Source of the DNA: an uncultured Methylococcaceae bacterium
GTDB taxonomy: Bacteria; Pseudomonadota; Gammaproteobacteria; Methylococcales; Methylomonadaceae
DNA: 35,142 nucleotides
NCBI GenBank assembly: GCA_903938485.1
Contig: CAJADF010000060.1
Location: 1 to 35,142 of the forward strand
Direction of reading: 5' to 3'
A program made the translations under genes and the position numbers. The notes under the pieces are model-generated. The model saw only the letters and a list, made by a program, of their open reading frames with translations, made no database searches and was not told where the DNA came from. Of this stretch, positions 27,325 through 35,142 are shown piece by piece; within the stretch, counting starts at the first letter, position 1, and every line of letters starts with the position of its first letter.

Positions 27325-28425
27325 TCAACTTATTTTTTTTTGATTAGCGATAATAATTCTAGCTAAGTTTCTTAAGCCTTCTGATGATATTTCTAGACCA
27401 AAGGGAGCGCCAATTTTTTCAAGCTCATACATTACATCTGTTCCTGCTATAAAAGTAATGTATTGCAAAGCTTTAACTTCTGGCAACTGATTAGATAACT
27501 GCTTTAACTGTGGGGCTAATCGCTCCCAAGTATCTGTAAAAAAAACCTGAACCGGATCAGCCCCTCTTGGATTATCCGTGGTTAACCCTGCTTGCAATGC
27601 TACCCGTGCTTCTAATAATGTTTCTGTTAATGCATCCTTTAATTCAGGCGTTTTAGCATCATCAACCGCTTGCTCTATCGCTTGAGTTAAGAAAGTATTC
27701 CATTTATCCCATTGAGCTTGCCATTGTAACTTTTCAATATCAGTTAATGGTGCAACCGCTTTTTTAGAACGCGCTTTAGAATTAGGTGCATTAAAAGCTA
27801 AACGTAATGCCACAGAATTTTCTTTAGCTACAGCCTCAGTAAACTTTAGACTATTTAACAAAGCCAAAACCTCAGAGACCTGTTCTACAGGTAAGTAATC
27901 ATTCAAGGTTTTTTCTATATCCACACGAGAAGCATTTAAATCTAACTTAAGTCCTGATAATTTAGGCCCCACAAACTGTGTAATTAAATCCTGAATTTTA
28001 GGATCATTTAATTGCCTCCCATGCTCATCAGACACTGTTATTTGTGTTACCGGTAAACTTAATACCGTCTTTTCTTTATTAATAGTTGGTTTTTGCAACG
28101 TTTCAAGATTGCCTTGCCAATCAATCAACTTAAGACACTTACCACCCAAAGTTGCACCGATACGCGCTTGTACATGATTTTGTAATTTTATGTGTGCATC
28201 TTGGCCAGAAACTCGTAATTCAGATAACTTTAGAAAACTACACCCTTTTTTGTCACTCCACACTTCAGCCGTATGCCCTTCTCCTTTATACAACGCTCGA
28301 ACCACTTCTTTTTTTATGAGATTGTAATCAAGATCAACGGGGAATGTTACCTGTTTACCATAGCCTTGCGAACTAAATAACCCCAAGCTACTTAATGCGA
28401 TAACTCTAAAGCAATTTTTCATCAT
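27325..28425 (-). CDS. Exported protein of unknown family
   Basis: A 366-residue protein I cannot assign. Residues 1-23 are a signal peptide (MMKNCFRVIALSSLG..., cleavage near GYG-KQ). The N-terminal half (about 24-215) looks beta-rich, with amphipathic strands and two Cys, in KGCSFLKL (about 62) and GKCLKLIDW (about 98), possibly disulfide-bonded; WQGNLETLQKP and SLPVTQITVSDEHGRQL are the most conserved-looking stretches. The C-terminal half (about 225-366) is mostly helical, with acidic/Gln-rich helices. The tone of the N-terminal half recalls lipid-binding beta-sandwich or TULIP-like periplasmic proteins, but this is a guess. It starts 22 bases after the cyclophilin-RTX gene, so the two are likely co-transcribed. 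AAGAG precedes the double ATG. Confidence 0.75.
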   Translation of the reverse strand: MMKNCFRVIALSSLGLFSSQGYGKQVTFPVDLDYNLIKKEVVRALYKGEGHTAEVWSDKKGCSFLKLSELRVSGQDAHIKLQNHVQARIGATLGGKCLKLIDWQGNLETLQKPTINKEKTVLSLPVTQITVSDEHGRQLNDPKIQDLITQFVGPKLSGLKLDLNASRVDIEKTLNDYLPVEQVSEVLALLNSLKFTEAVAKENSVALRLAFNAPNSKARSKKAVAPLTDIEKLQWQAQWDKWNTFLTQAIEQAVDDAKTPELKDALTETLLEARVALQAGLTTDNPRGADPVQVFFTDTWERLAPQLKQLSNQLPEVKALQYITFIAGTDVMYELEKIGAPFGLEISSEGLRNLARIIIANQKKIS

Positions 28426-28447
28426 TAATTTCTCTTAAAAATCGTCG

Positions 28448-30706
28448 TTATACAACAAAAACATCAGTTGCCATGCATACTTTATGAGCGCCTAATATTT
28501 CTAAAGCAATAGGAGAATTAACCGGACTAGCACCATCACTGTCGTAATACAAAATACCCGTGCTGATATTATAAATTAAGCGGCTGTCATTTGATTCTGC
28601 TAGCCCTGAGGAATTACTGATAAAACGCGAATCACTACTGATAAAGGGACCCGCTTTATCTAAATCAGGGAAAATAGAAAGACTAAATTGTAACTTATCT
28701 ACACCCGACACAAAGTCGGTTATTTTATCTAAATTATTCAACGCATCAGGTGTTGAATTAAACCAAAAAACATCACTTCCTAAACCGCCTGTTAAAACAT
28801 CACTTCCTGCACCGCCATCAAGTGTGTCGTTACCAGAACCACCGTTTATATTATTTACCTGCTGATTACCAACCATTAAATTATCTAAATTATTACCGCT
28901 TGCATTTATTTTTCCAGTGCCGAGTAAAGTAAGGTTTTCCACATTAGCTGGCAGTGTATAAGAAATAGTACTATTGACCGTATCATTACCTTCATTTAGT
29001 TTTTCAATGACTTTATCGCCTTTATTGTCGACAAAATAAACATCATTGCCTAACCCACCCACTAAAGTATCAGCGCCTAACCCACCATCCAAAGTATCGT
29101 TACCTGCTAAGCTATTGAATTTATCATTTGCTAACGTTCCAACCAATGAATCATTCCCAACCGATTCAGTAATGCCTTGTTGAGCAACGTTGATATACAA
29201 TTCTTTAGTATCAGATGTTGTCCCATCAGAAACATTTAAAGTAAAATGAGTTATCGCAGATGTATTTAAATTTTCGATAGCGGCCTTGTCAGGCTTATAA
29301 ATATAAGCGCCAGTCTTTGTATTAAGCGATAAGATACCGTAATCATTGCTTAAAGACATGACGCCTTTATGATTAGCGACTAGCCCATCGATAACATAAG
29401 TTAATGGCTTACTCGGCGTATCAATTCCGTTTAAAAAACCTTTGTAAACAGAATAATTATCATCGAACTTTGTATCGATATAATTTATGTCTACTGGCTG
29501 AGTCAATACCGGTGCCGCACTTTGTGCAATAACATTAATAGTTGTTTGTATTGCAACATCAGACAATAGTCCACCATTATCCTGAGCAACTACGGTAAAA
29601 GCATTCAATACGCCTGAGGCTTTAACATCAGGCTTCCAATAAGCTTGATGGTTTGCATCTATCGTATTATTTGTAAGAACATTCCAAGGTATTGCACTTT
29701 TTTCACTCGTACCAATCAAGAGTGTACCCGTGCTTACGGTTTTAACTACAAATCCAGTCACTTCACCATCCGCATCTAGCGCATTACTGTGCGACCTAAT
29801 ACCAGCAAAAGTAATCCGATTGATGGCGTTCTCGCCCCCCGAAGTAACGGAATCATCCAATAGATTAAAAGTTGGGGCAGCCTTATCAACAATCAAAGCA
29901 CTCGTTAATTTATTAACTGACTTACTGATATTACCGGCTAAGTCCGTTTGTCTAATTTCAATTAAATTAGGTAAATAGCTACCAGACGGAACTGTAAAAT
30001 AATTATTTAAACCCGATATCCATGTCGCACCGCCATTTAGGGTGTAATCCCAATGCGCACCTACTTCAACATCGCTAACATTAAGTTTTCCTGTACTTGA
30101 AAAAGCACTACCCGATAGGGTTTGTTGAATTGAACTAATAAGGACAGCAGAATTTGGGAAATTATCTAGCGTACCTTGTGATCCAGCATTTACTGAAGTT
30201 GTAGTTACTTTGGAAATACTATTAACCACAGACATTCCACTTAGTACCTTTCCAAATACAGCATAACCAGGACTGGCCACACTGGTATAATTTAAAAAGG
30301 CATTATCAACTTGATTGATAAAAAATTGTGCTGAGGCTGAATTTGGATCAGTCGTTCTAGCCATAGCGATGGTGCCAGCCAAATTAGCCAAGCCGTTATT
30401 AGATTCAATATTTATTGGGCTATAAATTGCACTTTTAATAAAATACTGATTACCCGAAACACCCACCAGTCCTGCCTGTATCATGAAACCAGACATAACT
30501 CTATGAAATATTACATCCGTATAAAAACCGGAGTTTACATACGCTAGCATATTAGCCACTGTAACAGGTGCCTGCTGAGGTTGAAGCTCAATAACAACCG
30601 TTCCATAATTGGTTGTCATGGTAATCTGGGGATCAACCGACCACTGATAACTCGAATCAGTAACTATTTTGGGCGCGACAGGAGGAACAGTATCAGCAGT
30701 AGCCAT
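28448..30706 (-). CDS. Cyclophilin-RTX fusion, predicted type I-secreted protein
   Basis: A 752-residue protein without a signal peptide. Residues about 28-192 are a cyclophilin peptidyl-prolyl isomerase: IFHRVMSGFMIQAG (R69, F74, Q77), NNGLANLAGTIAMARTTDPN, SASAQFFINQVDNAFLNY and FGKVLSGMSVVNSI match PpiA/PpiB. Residues about 200-275 are an Ig-like segment (YTLNGGATWISG... IRQTDLAGN), and about 398-510 a VCBS/cadherin-like segment ending in FTLNVSDGTTSDTKELYINV. RTX nonapeptides follow at about 533-565 (LAGNDTLDGGLGADTLVGG) and 624-650. The end (RLIYNISTGILYYDSDG ... TDVFVV) is the usual C-terminal secretion region of serralysin-like RTX proteins. Secretion by an ABC-MFP-TolC system is inferred; no transporter is in the window. 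The Shine-Dalgarno is weak. Confidence 0.9.
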   Translation of the reverse strand: MATADTVPPVAPKIVTDSSYQWSVDPQITMTTNYGTVVIELQPQQAPVTVANMLAYVNSGFYTDVIFHRVMSGFMIQAGLVGVSGNQYFIKSAIYSPINIESNNGLANLAGTIAMARTTDPNSASAQFFINQVDNAFLNYTSVASPGYAVFGKVLSGMSVVNSISKVTTTSVNAGSQGTLDNFPNSAVLISSIQQTLSGSAFSSTGKLNVSDVEVGAHWDYTLNGGATWISGLNNYFTVPSGSYLPNLIEIRQTDLAGNISKSVNKLTSALIVDKAAPTFNLLDDSVTSGGENAINRITFAGIRSHSNALDADGEVTGFVVKTVSTGTLLIGTSEKSAIPWNVLTNNTIDANHQAYWKPDVKASGVLNAFTVVAQDNGGLLSDVAIQTTINVIAQSAAPVLTQPVDINYIDTKFDDNYSVYKGFLNGIDTPSKPLTYVIDGLVANHKGVMSLSNDYGILSLNTKTGAYIYKPDKAAIENLNTSAITHFTLNVSDGTTSDTKELYINVAQQGITESVGNDSLVGTLANDKFNSLAGNDTLDGGLGADTLVGGLGNDVYFVDNKGDKVIEKLNEGNDTVNSTISYTLPANVENLTLLGTGKINASGNNLDNLMVGNQQVNNINGGSGNDTLDGGAGSDVLTGGLGSDVFWFNSTPDALNNLDKITDFVSGVDKLQFSLSIFPDLDKAGPFISSDSRFISNSSGLAESNDSRLIYNISTGILYYDSDGASPVNSPIALEILGAHKVCMATDVFVV

Positions 30707-30772
30707 AGGAAAAAAACGTCTCTAATTGATCAAAAAATGAATATAAACTATAGGCATTATAATGGTCAGACA

Positions 30773-30810
30773 TAAAAAAACCTTAGTCTAATTTTATAGT
30801 AAACTAAGGT
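30773..30810 (-). terminator. Intrinsic terminator of the 522-residue repeat protein gene
   Basis: In the minus sense ACCTTAGT (30803-30810) pairs with ACTAAGGT (30780-30787), followed directly by TTTTTTT. It is 56 bases past the stop of the gene at 30867 and isolates it from the cyclophilin-RTX gene, whose promoter must lie in 30707-30772. Confidence 0.8.
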
Positions 30811-30866
30811 GGTAATTTATTAATGACGATTTATGTGTCGTATCAACAGATAACAACTAAGTAAAT

Positions 30867-32435
30867 CTAAACATAATGAATAGTGCCATCCGCAGTCAAT
30901 CCTACATTGGCTATGTTTACGCCTGTTAACTGGATCAATTCATCACCCGCACTGATTGATGCACCTATATGACTATCTCTAATTAATATTTCCGTATTTA
31001 GACCATTCTGCCAAATAGCGACATGACCTGACACACTATCTCCGGACAGACTCATTGCTTTTTCTACAGCCACTAACTGTTTAGCCAGGGTTTTATCGCT
31101 ACTATTAAATGTTGCAATACCGGATAATGGATTAATTGACGCTAATCCTTTCGAAGCAATGTCACTATTTCCAGAGACAGTCAGTGCCGTAATATAAGCA
31201 ATGGAATCATGACTATTCCAGTTAATAATCTTATCAACATCTGAAGCCGAAGGCGCATCATCAACTTTTTCTGCAAATTTAATAATAACATCTGTGTCTG
31301 ATGCACCATTAATTTCCACATGAAAATTACTCACTATTTTATTTAATACAGCTTGATTAGCTGTAAATTGCTGCGCAGAGACATGTAATAGCGGAGATTT
31401 ATCATTTAAAGTGATTGAGTTAATATCTGCGATATGTCTTTCAAGTAGATCCAAGTTTGTAACAATATTTTTACTGACATCATTAATGTCCAATGTATAC
31501 GTATTCATTTTACCAAGCACATCCGCATCTAACACAAGTTGCCCAGCCGTTATTTTTAAAGGTAACGTAGGATTAGTTTGCGTAATGCTGGTTATATGCA
31601 ATTGATTAGTTTCTAAAAGATTTAATTTTGCAGCTATATGTGCGGAAGTATCGTTAATGGCAACAGAAACCACCTGCTTATTTTTAAGTACGGCTAAAAA
31701 ATTTGACACCAACGTATCAGAAATATCTAAGGTATAAGCAGTAGAAATTTTATTTAAAATAGCAGAATCTGAAATGACTTGCTTTGCTGAAAGAGATAAC
31801 GGTACTGATATATCAGATAGGTTAATAGCATTTACGTTAGCTATTTTTGCTTGTAATTCATTTAAATGCAGCGCCACACTATTAGCAGTATCGTTAATAT
31901 TTAAACTATACGCATTCGTAATTTTTTCTAAAACCGCTCCATCAGATAATAACTCAGCGACCGAGATAGCTAACGGCGCAACTGTTCCGACCTGACTAAT
32001 GGAAAATATTTTGCTAATGTTTGCTTCTAACAAAAGTAAATTAGCCGCAATGTTAGCACTTGTATCTTTTATTAATACACTATCAGTAAGATTTTTAAAA
32101 TTCGCATTAGCAATATCTGTAGATGAAAATGCATCTGGAAACAGCGTGCGTAAATCAATAGTTGAAGCGTTATTGTTATACTGAATGATCTCTACATTAC
32201 TGAGCACAATGTGATCTTTTATTTTGCTTGTATTTCCACTGGCTGCAGCAATTGTTTGTACAGAATCTAAAGTAATAGTACCGTCAGCGTTATCTGTTAA
32301 AGTAAATTGATTACGCTGCAACCCTAATAAACTGAGCGTATCAACACCGCCCAAACCATCCAAAGTACCGGACCACGAAGATCCATTAGGTATCGTCCAA
32401 GAATCATTACTAGACTTACCAACGACTGCACTCAT
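30867..32435 (-). CDS. Tandem-repeat protein (about 58-residue units), predicted type I-secreted
   Basis: A 522-residue acidic, Cys-free protein without signal peptide. Residues 1-100 form an RTX-style front domain (GLGGVDTLSLLGLQRNQFTL, LSNVEIIQYNN, IDLRTLFP). Residues about 120-371 hold four copies of a repeat of about 58 residues (120-176, 177-234, 256-313, 314-371), with a partial copy at 235-255. The unit reads roughly DTSANIAANLLLLE, then I..I, PL.I.A.QL..D..VL.KI and a closing Y.LDI.D. Residues 380-522 are a C-terminal module shared with the protein at 32673, including TLAKQLVAVEKAM, EILIRDS and GDELIQLTGV, like the ends of type I-secreted surface proteins. AAAGGT lies before the ATG. 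Terminators flank it on both sides, so it is monocistronic. Confidence 0.85.
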   Translation of the reverse strand: MSAVVGKSSNDSWTIPNGSSWSGTLDGLGGVDTLSLLGLQRNQFTLTDNADGTITLDSVQTIAAASGNTSKIKDHIVLSNVEIIQYNNNASTIDLRTLFPDAFSSTDIANANFKNLTDSVLIKDTSANIAANLLLLEANISKIFSISQVGTVAPLAISVAELLSDGAVLEKITNAYSLNINDTANSVALHLNELQAKIANVNAINLSDISVPLSLSAKQVISDSAILNKISTAYTLDISDTLVSNFLAVLKNKQVVSVAINDTSAHIAAKLNLLETNQLHITSITQTNPTLPLKITAGQLVLDADVLGKMNTYTLDINDVSKNIVTNLDLLERHIADINSITLNDKSPLLHVSAQQFTANQAVLNKIVSNFHVEINGASDTDVIIKFAEKVDDAPSASDVDKIINWNSHDSIAYITALTVSGNSDIASKGLASINPLSGIATFNSSDKTLAKQLVAVEKAMSLSGDSVSGHVAIWQNGLNTEILIRDSHIGASISAGDELIQLTGVNIANVGLTADGTIHYV

Positions 32436-32600
32436 AAACCTGACCTTTAAAATTTAACATTATTTAAGCATCAGTATACTAAATTAAATTTATTTATGTT
32501 AATTATTTTTATTTATTACCATAAGATTACAATAAGTTAAAAAAAGTGACCTAACCCATAAATATAAAAAAATAAAAACAAAATCCTTAATACTTATTAC

Positions 32601-32648
32601 AAAAAAAGCCTGCGCATGAGAGAAACTTACTCTCATGCGCAGGCTTTT
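32601..32648 (-). terminator. Strong intrinsic terminator of the large repeat protein gene
   Basis: Perfect 18-bp inverted repeat (32604-32621 with 32631-32648; GC core GCCTGCGCATGAGA) with a 9-base loop, followed in the minus sense by a run of seven T. It lies 25 bases after the stop at 32673. The rest of the gap (32436-32600) is very AT-rich and must hold the promoter of the 522-residue gene, though I cannot single one out. Confidence 0.9.
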
Positions 32649-32672
32649 ATTTATTAATTTTAAACTTAAGAC

Positions 32673-35142
32673 TTAGGCGAAATGTAACTCGCCGCCAACT
32701 AATACCGCATGGATTTGAGTAAGATCTGTACCCACTAACTTAATCAATTCATCACCGGCAGTTGCCACAAATTGCGTCTTAGGGGTTGTATGTAGCCCAT
32801 CTCTAATTAATACATCGGTATTACCGTTTGGATCAACCCACATAGCAAATTGCCCAGCAGTAGAGGGAGATAATGATCCCAACGCTTTTTCAACTGCTGC
32901 GATTTCTTGAGCTAAAGTCTTATCCGTTGCTGTATTAAAAGTAGCCACACCGTTTGCATCAATTGCCGCCAAACCTTTAGCGGCAGGAGCCGTTGTATGC
33001 CCTGCGATTAAACCAGAACCATAAGTGATCTTATCGCCAGTATTCCATCCAGTTACCGTATCAAAATGCTTAACAGAGGGTGCACCATGAATATTTGCTT
33101 CAAAATGCATAGTTACTGATTGCGGGGTCAATAAATTATTATCCGCATCAATATTGATATTAAATGCAGTTTTAATTTTATTTAACACATCACTATCAGC
33201 ATTAAACAGGTCCGCTGAAATTTTAGTCGTAACCGTAGGTGCCTTACTAAACACAATAGAGGTTATGTGACTATGAATAGATTCTAAATAATCTAAATGA
33301 CTAGCCGTTAAAATTGTATCCCCTTTATCACTGACCGCTAAATGATAATCTCCCATTTTATGTAATACTTCAGCGTAGGTTTCTGTTTGTAAGACATTGA
33401 CTTTTAGATCAACAGGTAGTTTTTTATCGGAAAGCGTAATACCGGTAACATAACTATTATCGGCAAGTAATACCGCAAAGTTTTTAACAACATTAGCTGC
33501 CGTATCTGTAATAGATACTGAATGAATATGGGGAACATAATTATTTAGCACAGGGGTCACTAACTTAGCTAAGCCACCTGCAGCAACGGCAGATACATCC
33601 AGAGTATAACTGCTGGCGGGTATTGCAACGTTATGTTGATCAACTAATACGATCTTAGCTAATAGTTTTGTATCGGCTGCAAATTGTTTTGCTGTAATTG
33701 CGATCGGTGATGTATCCGTTACATGAATGGAATTAAGCTTTGCTACTCCCTTATTTAGAGCATCGAGATTACTGCCTAAATTTACACTACTATCAAGCAC
33801 AGTCGCGTTAATAACATGCGTATTTTTCAATAAATTAACGATGCTAGGAATCACTACACCCCCAACATAACTTTCATTGATAGCTACATCAGAGATTGAT
33901 GCGGTATATTTTGCATCTAACTTAGCTAAAATTCCCGTATCTTTAGCGAATTGAGTATTTGTAATAGTGAGCGGTAATTTTGCTTTAAGATCAGACCTGA
34001 CAAACGCAGTTAGATTAGCCGCATATTTATCCAAAGCATCAATATTCGCAGAAATATTCGCAGTCGTATCTGTTACTGATAAAACAAAGAAAGGATCCGA
34101 ATTAGCTATTTTTACCAAAACAGCCGCATCGTTAGTCAACTGAGCAGCAGAAAGAGTTAAAGGGGTATGAGTTCCGCCATAGGCAATATTGATAGTACCT
34201 ATCTTAGAATTAATTGCTTGCAATGCATCTAAGTTTGCAGAAATAGCAGCCGGGGTATCTTTAACATCCAATGAAGTAACATGAGCATTCCCCAACAGAC
34301 TTGTTAAACTTAATGAATCTGAACTCACATCAGAAACATTTAACGTGTAATTACCATTTAATTTAGCTAAAGCATCCGTATCTGCACTGAGTTGTGTTGC
34401 AGTAATCGTTAAGGCAGGTTGGGGTGATGCATCACTTTGCGTAATTGCAGTAATTTTCGCATGACCTGATTGTAGTGCGTCCCAATTAGCTGAAATATGA
34501 GCTCCCGTGTCAGTCACTGTAATTGAAGAGACATGGTTGGTATCAGCAAGCACTGTGGCAACCTCTGCAGCCAATACATCAGTAACATTAAGCGTATAAG
34601 CACCCAATTTCGCTAAGATACCAGAATCTCTTAATAATTGAGCTTCAGTTATGGTTAGTGCAGGCTTAGGTGACGCGTCACTTTGGGTTATAGAATTTAT
34701 CTTTGCAAGATTATCCTGCAACGTATCCAAATTATTCGCTATATTCGCGCCTGTATCTGAAATATCTATAGCTGATCCACTAAAACTTGCATGAGCAATA
34801 TCAGTAACAAGATCCGTTATTACCAGTGTATAAGATGGATTATTTCCAAGTATCTTAGCAAGCACATCGGCATTGGCAGTTTGTTGGGCTTTTGTAATAG
34901 ATAATTGGGCAGTACCACTGATATTTATAGCACTAATATGAGCCAAACCACTATGTAAGTCAGCGAGATATGTTGCAATGTTCACCCCGGTATCAGAAAC
35001 CGTAAATGATGATACATGGCTATTTCCATAAACTGAAAGCGCATTAGCCGCTGTAACGCCCGTTACATTTAAAGAATAAACCCCATTATTCAACAAGGCT
35101 AAAGCATGTGTATCAGCGCTCAGTTGCGCCGCAGTAATTGTA
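32673..35142 (-). CDS. Large tandem-repeat protein, C-terminal part (cut by window edge)
   Basis: The reading frame is open through the right edge. The bases beyond the TTG at 35096 still encode the repeat (TITAAQLSADTHALALL), so the real start lies outside. The visible 820 or so residues are Cys-free and Ala/Thr/Asp/Leu-rich. They contain about eight units of 57-85 residues with the core DTGANIANNLDTL..., I..I...D, PALTITEAQL..D, LAKL and YTLNVTDV; two neighbouring units share QSDAS near-identically with an 82-codon period. A C-terminal module (last 145 residues or so) with TLAQEIAAVEKAL, TDVLIRDG and AGDELIKLVGT is homologous to that of the protein at 30867. Length and composition suggest an S-layer-like or adhesin protein exported by a type I system; this is inference. 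Confidence 0.85.
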   Translation of the reverse strand, partial: TITAAQLSADTHALALLNNGVYSLNVTGVTAANALSVYGNSHVSSFTVSDTGVNIATYLADLHSGLAHISAINISGTAQLSITKAQQTANADVLAKILGNNPSYTLVITDLVTDIAHASFSGSAIDISDTGANIANNLDTLQDNLAKINSITQSDASPKPALTITEAQLLRDSGILAKLGAYTLNVTDVLAAEVATVLADTNHVSSITVTDTGAHISANWDALQSGHAKITAITQSDASPQPALTITATQLSADTDALAKLNGNYTLNVSDVSSDSLSLTSLLGNAHVTSLDVKDTPAAISANLDALQAINSKIGTINIAYGGTHTPLTLSAAQLTNDAAVLVKIANSDPFFVLSVTDTTANISANIDALDKYAANLTAFVRSDLKAKLPLTITNTQFAKDTGILAKLDAKYTASISDVAINESYVGGVVIPSIVNLLKNTHVINATVLDSSVNLGSNLDALNKGVAKLNSIHVTDTSPIAITAKQFAADTKLLAKIVLVDQHNVAIPASSYTLDVSAVAAGGLAKLVTPVLNNYVPHIHSVSITDTAANVVKNFAVLLADNSYVTGITLSDKKLPVDLKVNVLQTETYAEVLHKMGDYHLAVSDKGDTILTASHLDYLESIHSHITSIVFSKAPTVTTKISADLFNADSDVLNKIKTAFNINIDADNNLLTPQSVTMHFEANIHGAPSVKHFDTVTGWNTGDKITYGSGLIAGHTTAPAAKGLAAIDANGVATFNTATDKTLAQEIAAVEKALGSLSPSTAGQFAMWVDPNGNTDVLIRDGLHTTPKTQFVATAGDELIKLVGTDLTQIHAVLVGGELHFA

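Noticed and set aside
28448-35142. Could the repeats here be a CRISPR array or phage tail-fibre genes?
   Set aside because: Repeats are in coding frame, diverged at DNA level, with protein-level periods of about 58-82 residues; no short identical DNA repeats with spacers and no phage genes are near.

Overview
The window looks like chromosomal DNA of an AT-rich gammaproteobacterium. The order rpsB-tsf-pyrH-frr-uppS-cdsA-dxr-rseP, with map-glnD divergent from rpsB, is a typical gammaproteobacterial arrangement, as is xseB-ispA-dxs. UvrD, GlnD, YchF, RRF and Map all read as close relatives of the Enterobacteria/Pseudomonas proteins. A long Sua5-type threonylcarbamoyl-AMP synthase, a DsbD with a doubled N-terminal domain and large type I-secretion-style repeat proteins point away from Enterobacteria. 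A free-living or symbiotic aquatic lineage such as a low-GC methanotroph (Methylococcales) is possible, but no diagnostic metabolic gene is present, so this is only a guess.

Layout. Bases 1-1551 (minus strand): xseB-ispA-dxs, exonuclease VII small subunit plus early isoprenoid synthesis; dxs runs off the left edge. 1823-2170: a small exported protein of unknown role, followed by two terminators facing opposite ways. 2251-4942 (minus): dsbD and a small YgaP-like membrane protein. 5057-7222 (plus): uvrD helicase. 7315-9789 (minus): gap-pyk of lower glycolysis. 10076-12586 (plus): ychF, a CAT-anticodon tRNA and sua5. 12673-20811 (minus): dsbC, then the rseP-dxr-cdsA-uppS-frr-pyrH-tsf-rpsB block, transcribed from rpsB towards rseP, with hairpins after rpsB and after tsf and a candidate S2 autoregulatory leader before rpsB. 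21093-25173 (plus): map-glnD and an exported protein. 25287-27157 (plus): rfbA and rfbD of dTDP-rhamnose synthesis, with palindromic repeat-like sequences before and after rfbD.

The right end (27325-35142, all minus strand) is the accessory part. It encodes an exported protein of unknown family, a cyclophilin fused to Ig-like/VCBS-like segments and RTX repeats, and two proteins built of tandem 57-85-residue repeats with a shared C-terminal module. The second of these is cut by the right edge. Strong intrinsic terminators separate the two repeat proteins from each other and from the cyclophilin-RTX gene. The three large proteins have the features of type I-secreted surface or extracellular proteins, but no transporter is in the window.

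Functional links: dxs, ispA, dxr and uppS supply isoprenoids and the undecaprenyl carrier, while cdsA makes CDP-diacylglycerol for phospholipids. DsbD is the expected reductant of DsbC in the periplasm. RpsB, Tsf, Frr, Map and Sua5 serve translation. No gene-free stretch exceeds 300 bases; the longest are 9790-10075, 11299-11584, 20812-21092 and 1552-1822.
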